Positions 19,400 to 30,873 of a DNA stretch of 64,000 nt are shown here, in pieces (position 1 is the stretch's first letter; every line of letters begins with the position of its first letter). Source of the stretch: Actinosynnema sp. ALI-1.44. GTDB lineage: Bacteria; Actinomycetota; Actinomycetes; Mycobacteriales; Pseudonocardiaceae. The position numbers were made by a program, and so were the translations under genes. Under the pieces are notes generated by a model. That model made no database searches, was not told the DNA's origin, and saw only the letters and a program-made list of their open reading frames with translations. The stretch lies in contig NZ_MTQO01000048.1 in NCBI RefSeq assembly GCF_001984155.1, positions 248,001 through 312,000 on the forward strand, given 5' to 3'.

Positions 19400-20010
19400 G
19401 GCCCCACGGTAGTAACCGTGTTCTGCCGCCACGGCAGATCCGGCAACGACGCTAGTTCGTCGTATGACGTACTATGCGCGAGCTCGGCGTAGCGGCCCGC
19501 GATCAGGAACGACCTCAGCCGCTGGGCCTGCCGGGCGGTGAAGCAGTGGCCGGTCAGCAGGAACGGCAGCACCAGGCGCCAGTACCCGACCTGCGAGGCC
19601 CGGTGCCGGTGCGGCGCCCGCAGGACCACCCTGGCCTGCCGCAACAACTGCTCGTTCGGGGTCATGTCACCGCCCGCGAGCCAGCGCTTCTCCTCCGCGA
19701 TGGCGCAGTACGCGCAGTCGACCTCGCCGGTGGTGGCCTCACGCCCGCAGCCCGCGCAGTTCGACAGCCGCAGCGCCCAGTCCAGGCAGGTCCACGGGTA
19801 GGTGTCGCCGTCGTCCGACAGCACCGCCGAGATCAGGTCCGAGGGGGTCCCCGCCAGCGCGTTCAGCCAGTCCGCGGCCCAGTAGCGGTCGACGAAGTCC
19901 TCGCACGCCGGGCACCGCGGGTAGCCGCGGCCGGCGAATTCACCGCAGTCCGCGCACGGCGCGACCACGTCGGGTCTGGCCAGCTGCCGCAGGCCCGGAG
20001 CGGAGGTCAC
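19396..20010 (-). CDS. Zinc-ribbon protein of unknown function
   Basis: A 204-residue protein with four Cys pairs: CADC and CPAC near residues 19-36 and CAGC and CAYC near 89-105, arranged as two zinc ribbons, followed by a helical region with WRLVLPFLLTGHCF. I do not recognise a named family. The GTG at 20010 is the best start; there is no ribosome site, so it may be leaderless. The frame continues upstream to 21033 only as antisense of thiC. It is translationally coupled to the LLM oxidoreductase gene and divergent from the thiC riboswitch promoter. Confidence 0.75.
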   Translation of the reverse strand: MTSAPGLRQLARPDVVAPCADCGEFAGRGYPRCPACEDFVDRYWAADWLNALAGTPSDLISAVLSDDGDTYPWTCLDWALRLSNCAGCGREATTGEVDCAYCAIAEEKRWLAGGDMTPNEQLLRQARVVLRAPHRHRASQVGYWRLVLPFLLTGHCFTARQAQRLRSFLIAGRYAELAHSTSYDELASLPDLPWRQNTVTTVGP

Positions 20011-20033
20011 AGCGAAACGGTACGCCGATTGGC

Positions 20034-20063
20034 TTGGCAACGCGCGGTCATGCTGGTTATGGT
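20034..20063 (+). promoter_or_regulatory. Predicted thiC promoter
   Basis: TTGGCA (20034-20039) and TATGGT (20058-20063) are 18 bp apart. The expected transcript starts near 20070, about 15 bases before the TPP aptamer. Confidence 0.5.
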
Positions 20064-20082
20064 CGAGAAGATTGACCAAACG

Positions 20083-21843
<1,761 letters not shown>

Positions 21844-21846
21844 CTC

Positions 21847-22668
21847 ATGACTCCACCGACTGTCCTCACCATCGCCGGAAGCGATTCCGGCGGTGGTGCG
21901 GGCATCCAAGCCGACCTGCGGACGCTGTTCGCCTGCGGTGTGCACGGGATGACCGCGGTCACCGCCGTGACCATCCAGAACACCGTCGGTGTCAGCGGGT
22001 TCGTCGAGATCCCGCCGGACGCGGTCGCCGCCCAGATCGAGGTGGTCGCCGTCGACATCGGCATCGATGCGGCCAAGACGGGCATGCTCGCCAACGCGGA
22101 CATCATCATCGCCATCGCCGGTGCCGCCGACCGGGTGGGCATGGGCCGTGGCGGCAGCATCCCGTTCGTGGTGGACCCGGTCTCCGCGTCGATGGGCGGT
22201 GACCAGCTCCTGCGCGACGACGCGCTGGACGCGCTGCGCTCAGAGCTGTTCCCCCGCGCCACCGTGATCACGCCGAACCTCGACGAGGTCCGGCTGCTCA
22301 CCGGGATCGACGTGACCGACATGGCGACCCAGCGCGACGCGGCCAAGGCGCTGTACGAGTACGGCCCCGAGTGGGTGCTGGTCAAAGCGGGCCACATGCG
22401 CAACGTGGACGACTGCGTCGACCTGCTCTACGACGGCTCGGACTTCCACGAACTGCCCGGCCCCCGCTTCGACACGGGCAACACCCACGGCAGCGGCGAC
22501 ACCCTGGCCTCGGCCATCTCGTCGGCGCTGGCCCGTGGCCTGCCGGTGCCGGAGGCCGTCGCGTTCGGCAAGCGGTTCATCGTGCGCTCGGTCCGTGACT
22601 CGTACCAACTGGGCAAGGGCCACGGCCCGGTCTCCCCGTTCTGGCGACTGTCCACTGAGGAGGTCTAA
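21847..22668 (+). CDS. thiD: Hydroxymethylpyrimidine/phosphomethylpyrimidine kinase ThiD
   Basis: A 273-residue ribokinase-fold enzyme that phosphorylates hydroxymethylpyrimidine (phosphate), the step after ThiC. N-terminal signature [20 protein letters not shown], central VVDPV, and C-terminal GTGDTLASA-type motif, here [13 protein letters not shown] with the catalytic Asp. It lies in an operon with thiC under the same riboswitch. Its TAA stop overlaps by 4 bp the stop of the oppositely oriented anion-binding protein gene. Confidence 0.97.
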   Translation: MTPPTVLTIAGSDSGGGAGIQADLRTLFACGVHGMTAVTAVTIQNTVGVSGFVEIPPDAVAAQIEVVAVDIGIDAAKTGMLANADIIIAIAGAADRVGMGRGGSIPFVVDPVSASMGGDQLLRDDALDALRSELFPRATVITPNLDEVRLLTGIDVTDMATQRDAAKALYEYGPEWVLVKAGHMRNVDDCVDLLYDGSDFHELPGPRFDTGNTHGSGDTLASAISSALARGLPVPEAVAFGKRFIVRSVRDSYQLGKGHGPVSPFWRLSTEEV

Positions 22669-24212
22669 GGGCGGCACAGCATGGGGTTCGCCAACTCGTC
22701 GCACGGGCGGTTGCCGTGTGAGCGGATGATGTCCTTGCCGACCTGGTTGGTCAGGTACCGCAGGAAACTGGCGGCCAGCGAGTCCGCTTTGGGTTCCTGG
22801 TAGGTGTACGCGAACTCGGTTTCCCAGAACGTGTACGCACCGTGCACCGCCGCGTCCAGCGTCGCCTTCTGGCCGTCCATCCGGACCACGACCAGGTCGG
22901 TTCGCTTCGCCGCCGCGCCGAGTTCGGCGTAGCCCAACGCCCCTCGGGTGTCGGCGACGCCGTTGAGCAGGTCGTCGGTGCGGTCTCGTTCGCACCGGAT
23001 GACGCCTGGTACGCCGCCGCTGTCGCGTGTCCGGCAGTTGTCGGAGTTGGTCGCGGCCTCGCGCTTGCCTTGCAGGATCTGGTGCTGGAACGTGGTTCTG
23101 GTGCCGGATCCCGGCTTGCGGCTGATCAACGTGACCGGCACGTCGTTGCCACCGATGTCCTTCCAGTTGGCGACCTGCCCGTCGTAGAGCCGCCGGACCT
23201 GGTCGATGGTCAGGTCGCCCACTCCCGCCTCCTTGTTCACCACGAGCGTGAACAGCATGAACGCGACCGGTCTCGGCAACAGCTGCGGCTGGAGGTCGGC
23301 TTTGGCACCGTCGGAGAAAGCGAGCACACCCGGCGACTGCTTCGCCTCGTCGCCTGCTCGCTGCAGCGTGGTCAACCCGGCCGAGCTGCCTTGGAAGTCG
23401 TAGCCGAAGCTCGCGCCGGAGCACGTCTTCTCGTACATCGATCCGGCTTCCCGCATGACCGCCTCGATCGCGGTCGACCCGGTCAGCTTGAGCGTCCCCT
23501 CGGCGCAGTCCAGCGGCGAGTCCTCGTTGAGCACGGTGAACAGGCCGAGGCCGACGATCACCGCGGTCAGGAACGCCAGCATCGCGAACGCCCTGCGGGG
23601 CAGGCCGGTGCGTGCCGTCGTCTCCTTCACCCTGCCGCCAAGGATCCCCGCTTCCACGACGGGGTCCTTCGGCTTGGTGGCACCGCCGTTCCCGTCGTCC
23701 GCCGCCCGTTCCAGCACGACAAGGACTTTGTAGTGGTCGTTGCGGTTCAGCGGCACCCGCGGCAGGTCGACGACCCCGGTCCTCTCGCCGCCGTCGACGA
23801 AGTCCGTGCTGTTGAGGCCGCTGTCCTTCTCCTCGAAGTTCTTCCTCAGGTCGGGATCGCTGAGCTCGGTCACCACCAGCCCGGCGACCGTCCGGCCGGG
23901 GAACTTGATCCGCAGGCCCGGCCTGACCTCGGGGATGCCGCGGTAGTCGGTGGAACTGATGGTGGTCGCGCCGTCGTTCTCGATCCGGACGAGCACGAAG
24001 GACGGGTTCACCAGCGGGATTCCGTCGTCCCGCCGCATCTTGGCGAGCACGCCTGCCAACTCGGAGCTCATCTCGGCCATCCCGGTGGTGTCCATCTGCA
24101 CGCGGTAGCCGAGCCGCTTGCGCCCCACGAGGACGAACTCCCACAGGAAGGCCAGGACCGGTACGCAGATGCCCAGGATGGTCAGGACCAGAGCCCATAA
24201 GTCGAGATCCAT
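22665..24212 (-). CDS. Membrane-spanning PstS-like anion-binding protein (sensor-like architecture)
   Basis: A 515-residue protein. One membrane helix (residues about 6-28) is followed by basic residues, a soluble domain (about 36-205) that should be cytoplasmic, a second helix (about 208-227), and an external PstS-like substrate-binding domain (about 238-515) with KLTGSTAIEAVMREAGSMYE, GSSAGLTTL and SRKPGSGTRTTF, the phosphate/oxyanion-binding type. No ABC permease or ATPase gene is nearby. An outer binding domain tied across the membrane to an inner domain looks like a sensor, not a transport component; this is inference. ATG at 24212 has a GGGGAGG site. Confidence 0.85.
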   Translation of the reverse strand: MDLDLWALVLTILGICVPVLAFLWEFVLVGRKRLGYRVQMDTTGMAEMSSELAGVLAKMRRDDGIPLVNPSFVLVRIENDGATTISSTDYRGIPEVRPGLRIKFPGRTVAGLVVTELSDPDLRKNFEEKDSGLNSTDFVDGGERTGVVDLPRVPLNRNDHYKVLVVLERAADDGNGGATKPKDPVVEAGILGGRVKETTARTGLPRRAFAMLAFLTAVIVGLGLFTVLNEDSPLDCAEGTLKLTGSTAIEAVMREAGSMYEKTCSGASFGYDFQGSSAGLTTLQRAGDEAKQSPGVLAFSDGAKADLQPQLLPRPVAFMLFTLVVNKEAGVGDLTIDQVRRLYDGQVANWKDIGGNDVPVTLISRKPGSGTRTTFQHQILQGKREAATNSDNCRTRDSGGVPGVIRCERDRTDDLLNGVADTRGALGYAELGAAAKRTDLVVVRMDGQKATLDAAVHGAYTFWETEFAYTYQEPKADSLAASFLRYLTNQVGKDIIRSHGNRPCDELANPMLCRP

Positions 24213-24506
24213 CGAACGCCTCCCCAGCGTTGTCCCCGGAGCGACCAACATAATTCGCCCGGTCGGATGAATCAGGCCCCACATGCCGCTCTTCAGCCAC
24301 AGTTCACCGCGACGTGGCCACAGTGTTGTCGTGGTGCTGAACATGTTCGTCGCGGTGGTGGTCAACGGGATGGACCGCGGCATGACGGACGAACTCGTCG
24401 AGGCGGAGGAAACCCTCGTGAGTGGTTGTCGGGGTGCTGACCCCGGTTTTCACTCACGACACAAGTCGATCTTCGCCGGGATCACCCCGCGGACCGGTGA
24501 ACGGGA
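24213..24506. other. Intergenic region without a convincing gene
   Basis: These 294 bp separate two minus-strand genes. A hairpin (24416-24459) and the ribosome site of the anion-binding protein gene are visible. A 75-codon plus-strand frame is present but has no family resemblance or ribosome site. Confidence 0.5.
24416..24459 (-). terminator. Terminator palindrome downstream of the MarR gene (family B copy 1)
   Basis: The outer arms TCGTGAGTG/CACTCACGA (9 bp) and inner arms GGGGT/ACCCC are separated by a mismatched internal loop. The outer arm sequence is shared with the palindrome at 34329-34372. It would end the thiO-thiS-thiG-MarR transcript. Confidence 0.6.
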
Positions 24507-24935
24507 CTAGTCCTCGTTCAGCAGTTCTTCGAGCACCGGGATGGCGTTGATCAACTGCGCCTGCTTGTCGTCGGGCAGCCGTTCGATCCGTCTGCGCAGT
24601 TCCTGCACACGGGTCGAGCGCAGCCCGGAGACCATCCGTTCGCCCTCCGGCGTGGCTTTGACCAGCCACGCCCGGCGGTCTACCGGATCGGGTTCGCGCT
24701 GCACGTGCTTGGCCTCGACGAGCGCGGCGACGATCCGCGACATGGTCGGCGCGGCCACGCCTTCCTTGTTCGCCAGATCGCCGAGCCGCATCTCACCGCA
24801 GCCGACCAGCGTCGACAGCGCGGAGATGGAGCCGTGCCCGAGCCCTGGTGTGCCACTGCGGCGCAGCGACCTCGACAGCCGTCCGATCGCCAGGTAGAGC
24901 CGCGCCGGCACGTCCTCAGCAGCCGAAGGCGTCAT
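24507..24935 (-). CDS. MarR-family transcription regulator
   Basis: A 142-residue winged-helix regulator: MRLGDLANKEGVAAPTMSRI (about 49-68) is the recognition region, followed by the wing REPDPVDRRAW. The frame extends to 24956, but an AAGGAGGG site places the start at one of two adjacent ATGs (24938 or 24935); spacing favours 24935. It lies 56 bp downstream of thiG on the same strand, so it may be read through from the thiamine operon, although a role in thiamine metabolism is not known for this family. Confidence 0.9.
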   Translation of the reverse strand: MTPSAAEDVPARLYLAIGRLSRSLRRSGTPGLGHGSISALSTLVGCGEMRLGDLANKEGVAAPTMSRIVAALVEAKHVQREPDPVDRRAWLVKATPEGERMVSGLRSTRVQELRRRIERLPDDKQAQLINAIPVLEELLNED

Positions 24936-24991
24936 CATCTGCCCTCCTTCGTGCAAGGTGCATCGGACAATGATGACTGTTTCGCCCGAGG

Positions 24992-25945
<954 letters not shown>

Positions 25946-25949
<4 letters not shown>

Positions 25950-27013
25950 CCTCGTGACTCCAATCCGGCCACCTGAGCCGCTTCGGGTACCGGTTCACCG
26001 TCGAGCAACGCCACCACCGCGGCCGCGGTGATCGGGGCGAGCAGCAGGCCGTTGCGGTGATGCCCGCTGGCCACCAGCACGCCCGGTTCCACCCAGTCGA
26101 TCACCGGCAGGTTGTCCGGGCTCGACGCGCGCACACCCGCAGCGCTCTCGACGAGGACGTACTCGGAGATGCCCGGCACGACGCGTTCCGCGTCCAGCAA
26201 CAGATCCCGGACGCCCTTCACCGTGACGTCCGTGTTGTAGCCCGCTTCGTACTGGGTCGCGCCGAGCACGACCTCCCCGGTGTCCCGCGGAACGAGGTAC
26301 ACCGGTCGTGATTCGACCAGGGCCCGGATCGTGCGACCGAGCGGCAACGCGCCACGGCCGGGTCCGAGCCGCAGGATCTCGCCCTTCACCGGGCGGATCA
26401 CCGTTCTCAGGCGGGGATGCAGGTTCCGGCTCCACGCCCCCGCGGCGATGACGACGGCGTCGCAGTCCACTGTGGAACCTTCGAGCTCGACGGCCCCCGG
26501 CCGGATCGACTTCACCTCCGCGTGCCGGAAATCCGCCTTCGAGGCCAGCACCTCGAGCAGCTTCCGGTTGTCCACGGCCAGATCCCCGGGCACGCTCAGT
26601 CCACTTCGAACGGACGTGGACATGGCGGGCTCCAGCGCGCGCAGCTCAGGGCCGGTCAACTGCTCGACCTCGCGCCCGGTGGAAGCCAGGTGCTCGGCCA
26701 GTATCTCCAGCTGCCGCACGTCGGCCGAGTCGAACGCCGCGACCACAGTGCCTTCCGTGCGCAGCCCGACGTCGCCGAGGTCCGCGGCGAACTCCGGCCA
26801 CGCCCGCAAGGAGGCCTCGCCCAGTTCCAGCAACGGTTCTTCACCCGGCCACGCCTCGGTGGTCGGCGCGAGCATGCCACCCGCCACCCAGGACGCGCCC
26901 GAACACGGTTGCGGGTCGACCACAACCGTCCGCCATCCGGAGTTCATGGCACGCCAGGCGACCGACAGGCCGATCACGCCTGCCCCGACGACGACGATCT
27001 TTCCCTTGACCAC
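25946..27013 (-). CDS. thiO: Glycine oxidase ThiO
   Basis: A 355-residue FAD enzyme that oxidises glycine to the imine used by ThiG. The N-terminal dinucleotide fold VVVGAGVIGLSVAWRA and C-terminal ASGHHRNGLLLAPITA are typical of the family. GTG at 27013 follows a GGGAG site. First gene of the thiO-thiS-thiG operon, preceded by a TPP riboswitch that ends 6 bases before the start codon. Divergent from thiE. Corresponds to Rv0415. Confidence 0.96.
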
Positions 27014-27019
27014 AACACG

Positions 27020-27113
27020 CTCCCTGCGCCGGCATGACCCGGATCAGGTTCGACGGTCGGAGCTGCCACAAGCTCCCTCTCAGCCCGGTGTCGCCAGGCT
27101 CCCGTGCGGACCG
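27020..27113 (-). ncRNA. TPP riboswitch of thiO-thiS-thiG
   Basis: On the minus strand the TPP core blocks GGGCTGAGAGGG and GAACCTGATCCGGGTCAT followed by GCCGGCGCAGGGAG are in order. The last of these bases are the ribosome site of thiO, so ligand binding should hide it. The variable P3 arm is a strong hairpin (GGGAGCTTGTGGCAGCTCC). Confidence 0.95.
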
Positions 27114-27141
27114 GTGACCAGAATAGCGTAGAAATCAAGGT

Positions 27142-27789
27142 ATGCCCGGACTCAGTGGGACAGACCTCAGGCGCAAGCTCGCCGGAGCACGGCTCTACCT
27201 GTGCACCGACATCCGAGACGACCTCGCCGACTTCGTCGACGCGGCGCTCGGCGGAGGTGTGGACATCGTGCAGCTGCGCGCGAAGACCCTGGAGGCGCGC
27301 CAGGAGATCGCCGCACTGGAGGTGATGGCCGGGATCTGCGCGAAGCACGGTGCGCTGCTGTCGGTCAACGACCGCGCGGACATCGCGGCGACCGTCGGCG
27401 CGGACGTGCTGCACCTGGGCCAGGACGACCTGCCGGTGAAGTACGCGCGGCGGATCGTCGGCGAGGAGATGGTCATCGGCCGGTCGACCCACGACGTGGC
27501 GCAGGCCCGCGCCGCCGCGACCGAGCAGGGCGTCGACTACTTCTGCACCGGTCCGTGCTGGCCGACGCCGACCAAGCCCGGCAGGCCCGCGCCCGGTCTG
27601 GACCTGGTAAGGCAAACCGCCGAGGACGACCCGGCAAAGCCGTGGTTCGCCATCGGCGGTATCGACGCGGGCAGGATGCCGGAGGTGCTGGCCGCAGGCG
27701 CGTCCCGTGCGGTGGTCGTGCGCGCGATCACCGAGGCTGAAGACCCGCGCGCCGCCGCCAGCCTGCTGAAATCCCAGCTCACCAACTGA
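27142..27789 (+). CDS. thiE: Thiamine-phosphate synthase ThiE
   Basis: A 215-residue TIM-barrel enzyme that joins the pyrimidine and thiazole phosphates to make thiamine phosphate. Motifs: [56 protein letters not shown] and FAIGGID. It is divergent from thiO, with only 28 bp between its start and the 5' end of the thiO riboswitch, and has no TPP aptamer of its own. The ribosome site is weak (AAGG directly before ATG). Corresponds to Rv0414c. Confidence 0.97.
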   Translation: MPGLSGTDLRRKLAGARLYLCTDIRDDLADFVDAALGGGVDIVQLRAKTLEARQEIAALEVMAGICAKHGALLSVNDRADIAATVGADVLHLGQDDLPVKYARRIVGEEMVIGRSTHDVAQARAAATEQGVDYFCTGPCWPTPTKPGRPAPGLDLVRQTAEDDPAKPWFAIGGIDAGRMPEVLAAGASRAVVVRAITEAEDPRAAASLLKSQLTN

Positions 27790-27796
27790 GCACCCC

Positions 27797-27853
27797 GTGC
27801 AACCAATGTGGCCTTTGTTGCGTTTTTTGCAACAAAGGCCACATTGGTTGCAC
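27797..27853. terminator. Bidirectional terminator palindrome, family A copy 2
   Basis: A perfect 25-bp inverted repeat (left arm GTGCAACCAATGTGGCCTTT and five more bases) around a 7-nt loop GTTTTTT, between convergent thiE and the protease gene. Bases CCCGTGCAACCAATGTGGCC are shared with copy 1 near 14980. Confidence 0.9.
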
Positions 27854-27861
27854 AACAGAGG

Positions 27862-28953
27862 TCAGCCGGTGAGCAGAGTCAGGCCGTAGACCGAGAGGAT
27901 CTCAGGGAGCGGCTGGAAGTAGCACACCGACGAGTTGCCGCCGGACACGACACCCTGGCCCTGACCGGCGTTGGTGATGAAGCCGCCACCGGAGTCACCG
28001 GGCTGGCACAACACGTTCGACGCGGTCATGCCAGTCACGGCGCCCTGCGGGTACCGGACGGTCTGGTTCTTGGCACCGATGGTGCCGCAGGTCCAGCCGG
28101 TGGTCGAACCGGCCTTGCAGACAGCCGCGCCGGTCGCGGCCGAGGTCGAGCCCTTGACCGTCACCGAGCCGACACGTGGCTCCAGCGTGACACCGGAGTT
28201 GGTGCGCACCCAGGCGTAGTCGTTGCCCGGGAAGGACGAGCCGCCCCAGGTGCCGTTGCTGGGCGCACCGGCGGCCGCGCAGTGCCCGGCCGTGACGAAG
28301 CCACCGCGGACGGTCAGACCGACGGAGCAGCGCGACCTGCCACCGATGGTGTAGGCGTCGCCGCCCTTGAGGAACGGCTGCGGGGCCTCGGCTTCGACGA
28401 CCCGCACGTCACCCGCGAAGGCTTTGGCGACCTGAGCCGTGCCCGGGAGGGCGGTCACGACTATCTCGTTGGTCACAGTGTCGGCGTACCAACCGGTCAC
28501 CGAGGACGGTGCGCTGGCTTCACGGGCGTTCAGCTGTGCCACAGCGGAGTCCAACTGGGCCGCGCTGCGGGCCACCACTTTGGCCGTCGCTCCGGCGGCC
28601 GTCACGGCCCCGGCCTTGCTCGCGTCGGTCACCCCGACGACGAGTTTCCTCGACGCGCTGTCGAAGTAGGCGCCGCCGAAACTGTCGCCCAACGCCGTAC
28701 GCAGCGAATTCTCGGTCGCGGTGGCGACCTCCTGCGTCGCGGCGAGCGCGCGTGCCTCCGTCGCGTCGAGGCCGAGATCCCGCTTCATGGCAGCCAGCAA
28801 CCCGGGATTTTCGGCCTCGAACTGAAGAGTCGACAAATCTGTTGCAGAAGTGCCACCCGAAGAGGCCGCGGACGCGGGTAGACTGTGCAGCACAGCCATG
28901 GCGGCGGCAATGAGGACGGTACCGGTTAACCGGAGCGTTTTCCTTGGGTTCAT
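27862..28953 (-). CDS. Secreted streptogrisin-type serine protease
   Basis: A 363-residue preproenzyme of the S1 chymotrypsin fold (alpha-lytic/streptogrisin group). A Sec signal peptide (residues 1-29, ending PASA), a pro-region of about 150 residues that should fold and inhibit the enzyme, and a mature protease from about 175. Catalytic residues: His in TAGHC, Asp in NDYAWV, Ser in PGDSGGG. Six Cys in the mature part could form the usual three disulfides. ATG at 28953 follows AAGGAG. It acts outside the cell on proteins. Confidence 0.93.
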   Translation of the reverse strand: MNPRKTLRLTGTVLIAAAMAVLHSLPASAASSGGTSATDLSTLQFEAENPGLLAAMKRDLGLDATEARALAATQEVATATENSLRTALGDSFGGAYFDSASRKLVVGVTDASKAGAVTAAGATAKVVARSAAQLDSAVAQLNAREASAPSSVTGWYADTVTNEIVVTALPGTAQVAKAFAGDVRVVEAEAPQPFLKGGDAYTIGGRSRCSVGLTVRGGFVTAGHCAAAGAPSNGTWGGSSFPGNDYAWVRTNSGVTLEPRVGSVTVKGSTSAATGAAVCKAGSTTGWTCGTIGAKNQTVRYPQGAVTGMTASNVLCQPGDSGGGFITNAGQGQGVVSGGNSSVCYFQPLPEILSVYGLTLLTG

Positions 28954-29019
28954 GTCGTCTCCTTGGGTGCAGGGACCCGTGAGCTGGATGCAGGGCCAGC
29001 TCGCGGGCTTTCAAGGAAT

Positions 29020-29052
29020 AGGTGCCGGGGTGGTCGACTCACCCCGGCACCT
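29020..29052 (-). terminator. Terminator between the membrane protein gene and the protease gene
   Basis: A perfect 13-bp stem (AGGTGCCGGGGTG pairing with CACCCCGGCACCT) with loop GTCGACT, in the 243-bp gap. It would end the transcript of the upstream minus-strand gene. Confidence 0.75.
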
Positions 29053-29196
29053 GTTCGAGCGTCACTCTTCCGGGTCACCCTCCGCAAGCGAGCGTATGAA
29101 TCGCGTGGGCGTTACACAATGGCCCGAACAGGGTGAAACTGTGTTCCAAATCACATGTTTCTTGTACGCACTGTAATCACGCCTGGACAGAGCGCT

Positions 29197-29811
29197 CTAC
29201 GGCGACTCCGGTGGAGCACTCGGCGTGCCGGTCTGAACCGGATCAGTAGTCGTACTGCGGGTCGACGAGGAGCTGGACGAGCCCGAGCCACTGGACGGAG
29301 GCGGCGGGGTCGAGGTCGGCGGTGCGGTTCGCGACGGCGTCAGTGACGGCGTTTCGGTCACCGTGACAGTGGGCGGCGGCACCGTCTTTTGTGGTGGAGT
29401 TGATTTTTGCTCGCCGTGTTCAGGCCGCTGCAGAACGCCACCAATCGTGGTCTTGCCGTCACCGGAAAGTGGTTCACCGCGCACCCATTCGATACCGGTG
29501 ATCACAAGCATGCCGAGAACGAATGCGGCAAGCGCCCCAGCGGTGAGTAATTGCCAGCGCACGGCGCGTGGCGACTTCTCGACTTTCTTGTCCGGTACGT
29601 CCGCGTCCGACTTAACAACTCGGCTACGAACTCGGTCAATGGACCGCGCATATAGCTCGGCCGCGACGGTCGTCACGATCGCACCAATTGCTGCGCCCAG
29701 TACCGTACCGGCGACACCGAGTGTCGATCCGAGGATCGCGGCGGTCACCGCCGCCAGCGCCGCGACGGCGACCTGACTCGGGTGGAATCCGGTCTTCTTC
29801 TCCTCGCTCAT
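29197..29811 (-). CDS. Two-helix membrane protein with Ser/Thr/Pro-rich tail
   Basis: A 204-residue protein of unknown function. A hydrophobic glycine-rich segment (about 13-55) may form one or two helices, followed by a basic cytoplasmic stretch (RSIDRVRSRVV), a membrane helix (about 90-112, LLTAGALAAFVLGMLVITGI) and an outer tail of about 90 residues rich in Pro, Thr and Ser. ATG at 29811; the frame to 31014 is antisense of the dehydratase gene. Similar small proteins occur near envelope genes in Pseudonocardiales, but I cannot name a family. Confidence 0.75.
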   Translation of the reverse strand: MSEEKKTGFHPSQVAVAALAAVTAAILGSTLGVAGTVLGAAIGAIVTTVAAELYARSIDRVRSRVVKSDADVPDKKVEKSPRAVRWQLLTAGALAAFVLGMLVITGIEWVRGEPLSGDGKTTIGGVLQRPEHGEQKSTPPQKTVPPPTVTVTETPSLTPSRTAPPTSTPPPPSSGSGSSSSSSTRSTTTDPVQTGTPSAPPESP

Positions 29812-29925
29812 TGCTCTGGTTGACGTAACGGCTCGCGGGCGCGTTGCCCGAACGTGAGCACCGCCACCATCGAAGTCCATAATGGACAGTACGCACACCG
29901 GCTCTGAACAGGGCAGAATCGCCGT

Positions 29926-30873
29926 GTGGAACTGGTGACTATCGACGACATCAAGGCGGCGGCCGACCGCGTGCGCGAGTTCGCCGTGCGGACGCCGCTG
30001 CTCCCGGCCGGCTGGGCCGACCCCGATCGTCCACTGTGGATAAAACCGGAGAGCCTGCAGCCGATCGGCGCGTTCAAGGTCAGGGGCGCCTTCAACACGT
30101 TGGCCCGTCTGGACGAACCGGTACGCGCCAGGGGCGTCGTGGCGTACTCGAGCGGCAACCACGCGCAAGCAGTCGCCTACGCCGCGCGGGCGTACGGCAT
30201 CCCGGCGTACATCGTCATGCCGGAGGACACCCCGTCGGTCAAGATCGACGCGACCCGGTCGTACGGCGCCGAGGTCGTGCTCTGCCCGGTCGGCAAGCGC
30301 GAGGAGTACGCCGACGACCTGGTCGAGAAGACCGGCGCGGTGCTGGTGCCGCCGTTCGACCACCCCGACGTGATCGCGGGCCAGGGCACGGCGGGCCTCG
30401 AGATCGCGCGCGACCTGCCGGACGTGGAGATCGTGCTGGTCCCGGTCAGCGGTGGCGGCCTGGCGTCCGGCGTCGGCACGGCCATCCGGGCGCTGTGCCC
30501 CGACGCGCGGATCTACGGTGTCGAACCCGAACTGGCCGCGGACGCGACCGAAGGACTGGCGGCCGGGCACCGGGTGGACTGGTCGGTGGCCGACCGCAAC
30601 CGCACGATCGCCGACGGACTGCGCTCCCAGCCGTCCGACCTGACCTTCGCGCACCTGCGCAAGGTCGTGGACGGCATGGTGACGGTCACCGAGGACGAGA
30701 TCCGGGAAGCCATGCGCGTGCTCGCATACAAGTCGCACCTGGTGGCCGAGCCGAGCGGGGCGACCGCGCTCGCCGCGTACCTGAAGGGTGCCGTGCCCGC
30801 GGGGCGCACGGCGGTGATCGTGTCGGGCGGGAACGTCAATCCACAGATGCTTCAGGAGATCCTGTCGGCTTGA
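29926..30873 (+). CDS. Threonine/serine dehydratase-like PLP enzyme
   Basis: A 315-residue fold-type II pyridoxal-phosphate enzyme. The PLP Lys is in GAFKVRGAFNTL (about 47), SSGNHAQAVAYAAR is the substrate loop, and VSGGGLASGVG binds the cofactor phosphate. It lacks the C-terminal ACT-like regulatory domain of biosynthetic IlvA, so it resembles catabolic threonine dehydratases or serine racemases. Start GTG at 29926. Its last 38 bp overlap the end of the convergent efflux-pump gene. Confidence 0.88.
   Translation: MELVTIDDIKAAADRVREFAVRTPLLPAGWADPDRPLWIKPESLQPIGAFKVRGAFNTLARLDEPVRARGVVAYSSGNHAQAVAYAARAYGIPAYIVMPEDTPSVKIDATRSYGAEVVLCPVGKREEYADDLVEKTGAVLVPPFDHPDVIAGQGTAGLEIARDLPDVEIVLVPVSGGGLASGVGTAIRALCPDARIYGVEPELAADATEGLAAGHRVDWSVADRNRTIADGLRSQPSDLTFAHLRKVVDGMVTVTEDEIREAMRVLAYKSHLVAEPSGATALAAYLKGAVPAGRTAVIVSGGNVNPQMLQEILSA

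Noticed and set aside
24283-24510. 75-codon plus-strand frame as a small gene
   Set aside because: No ribosome site, no recognisable family, and it runs over the terminator hairpin.
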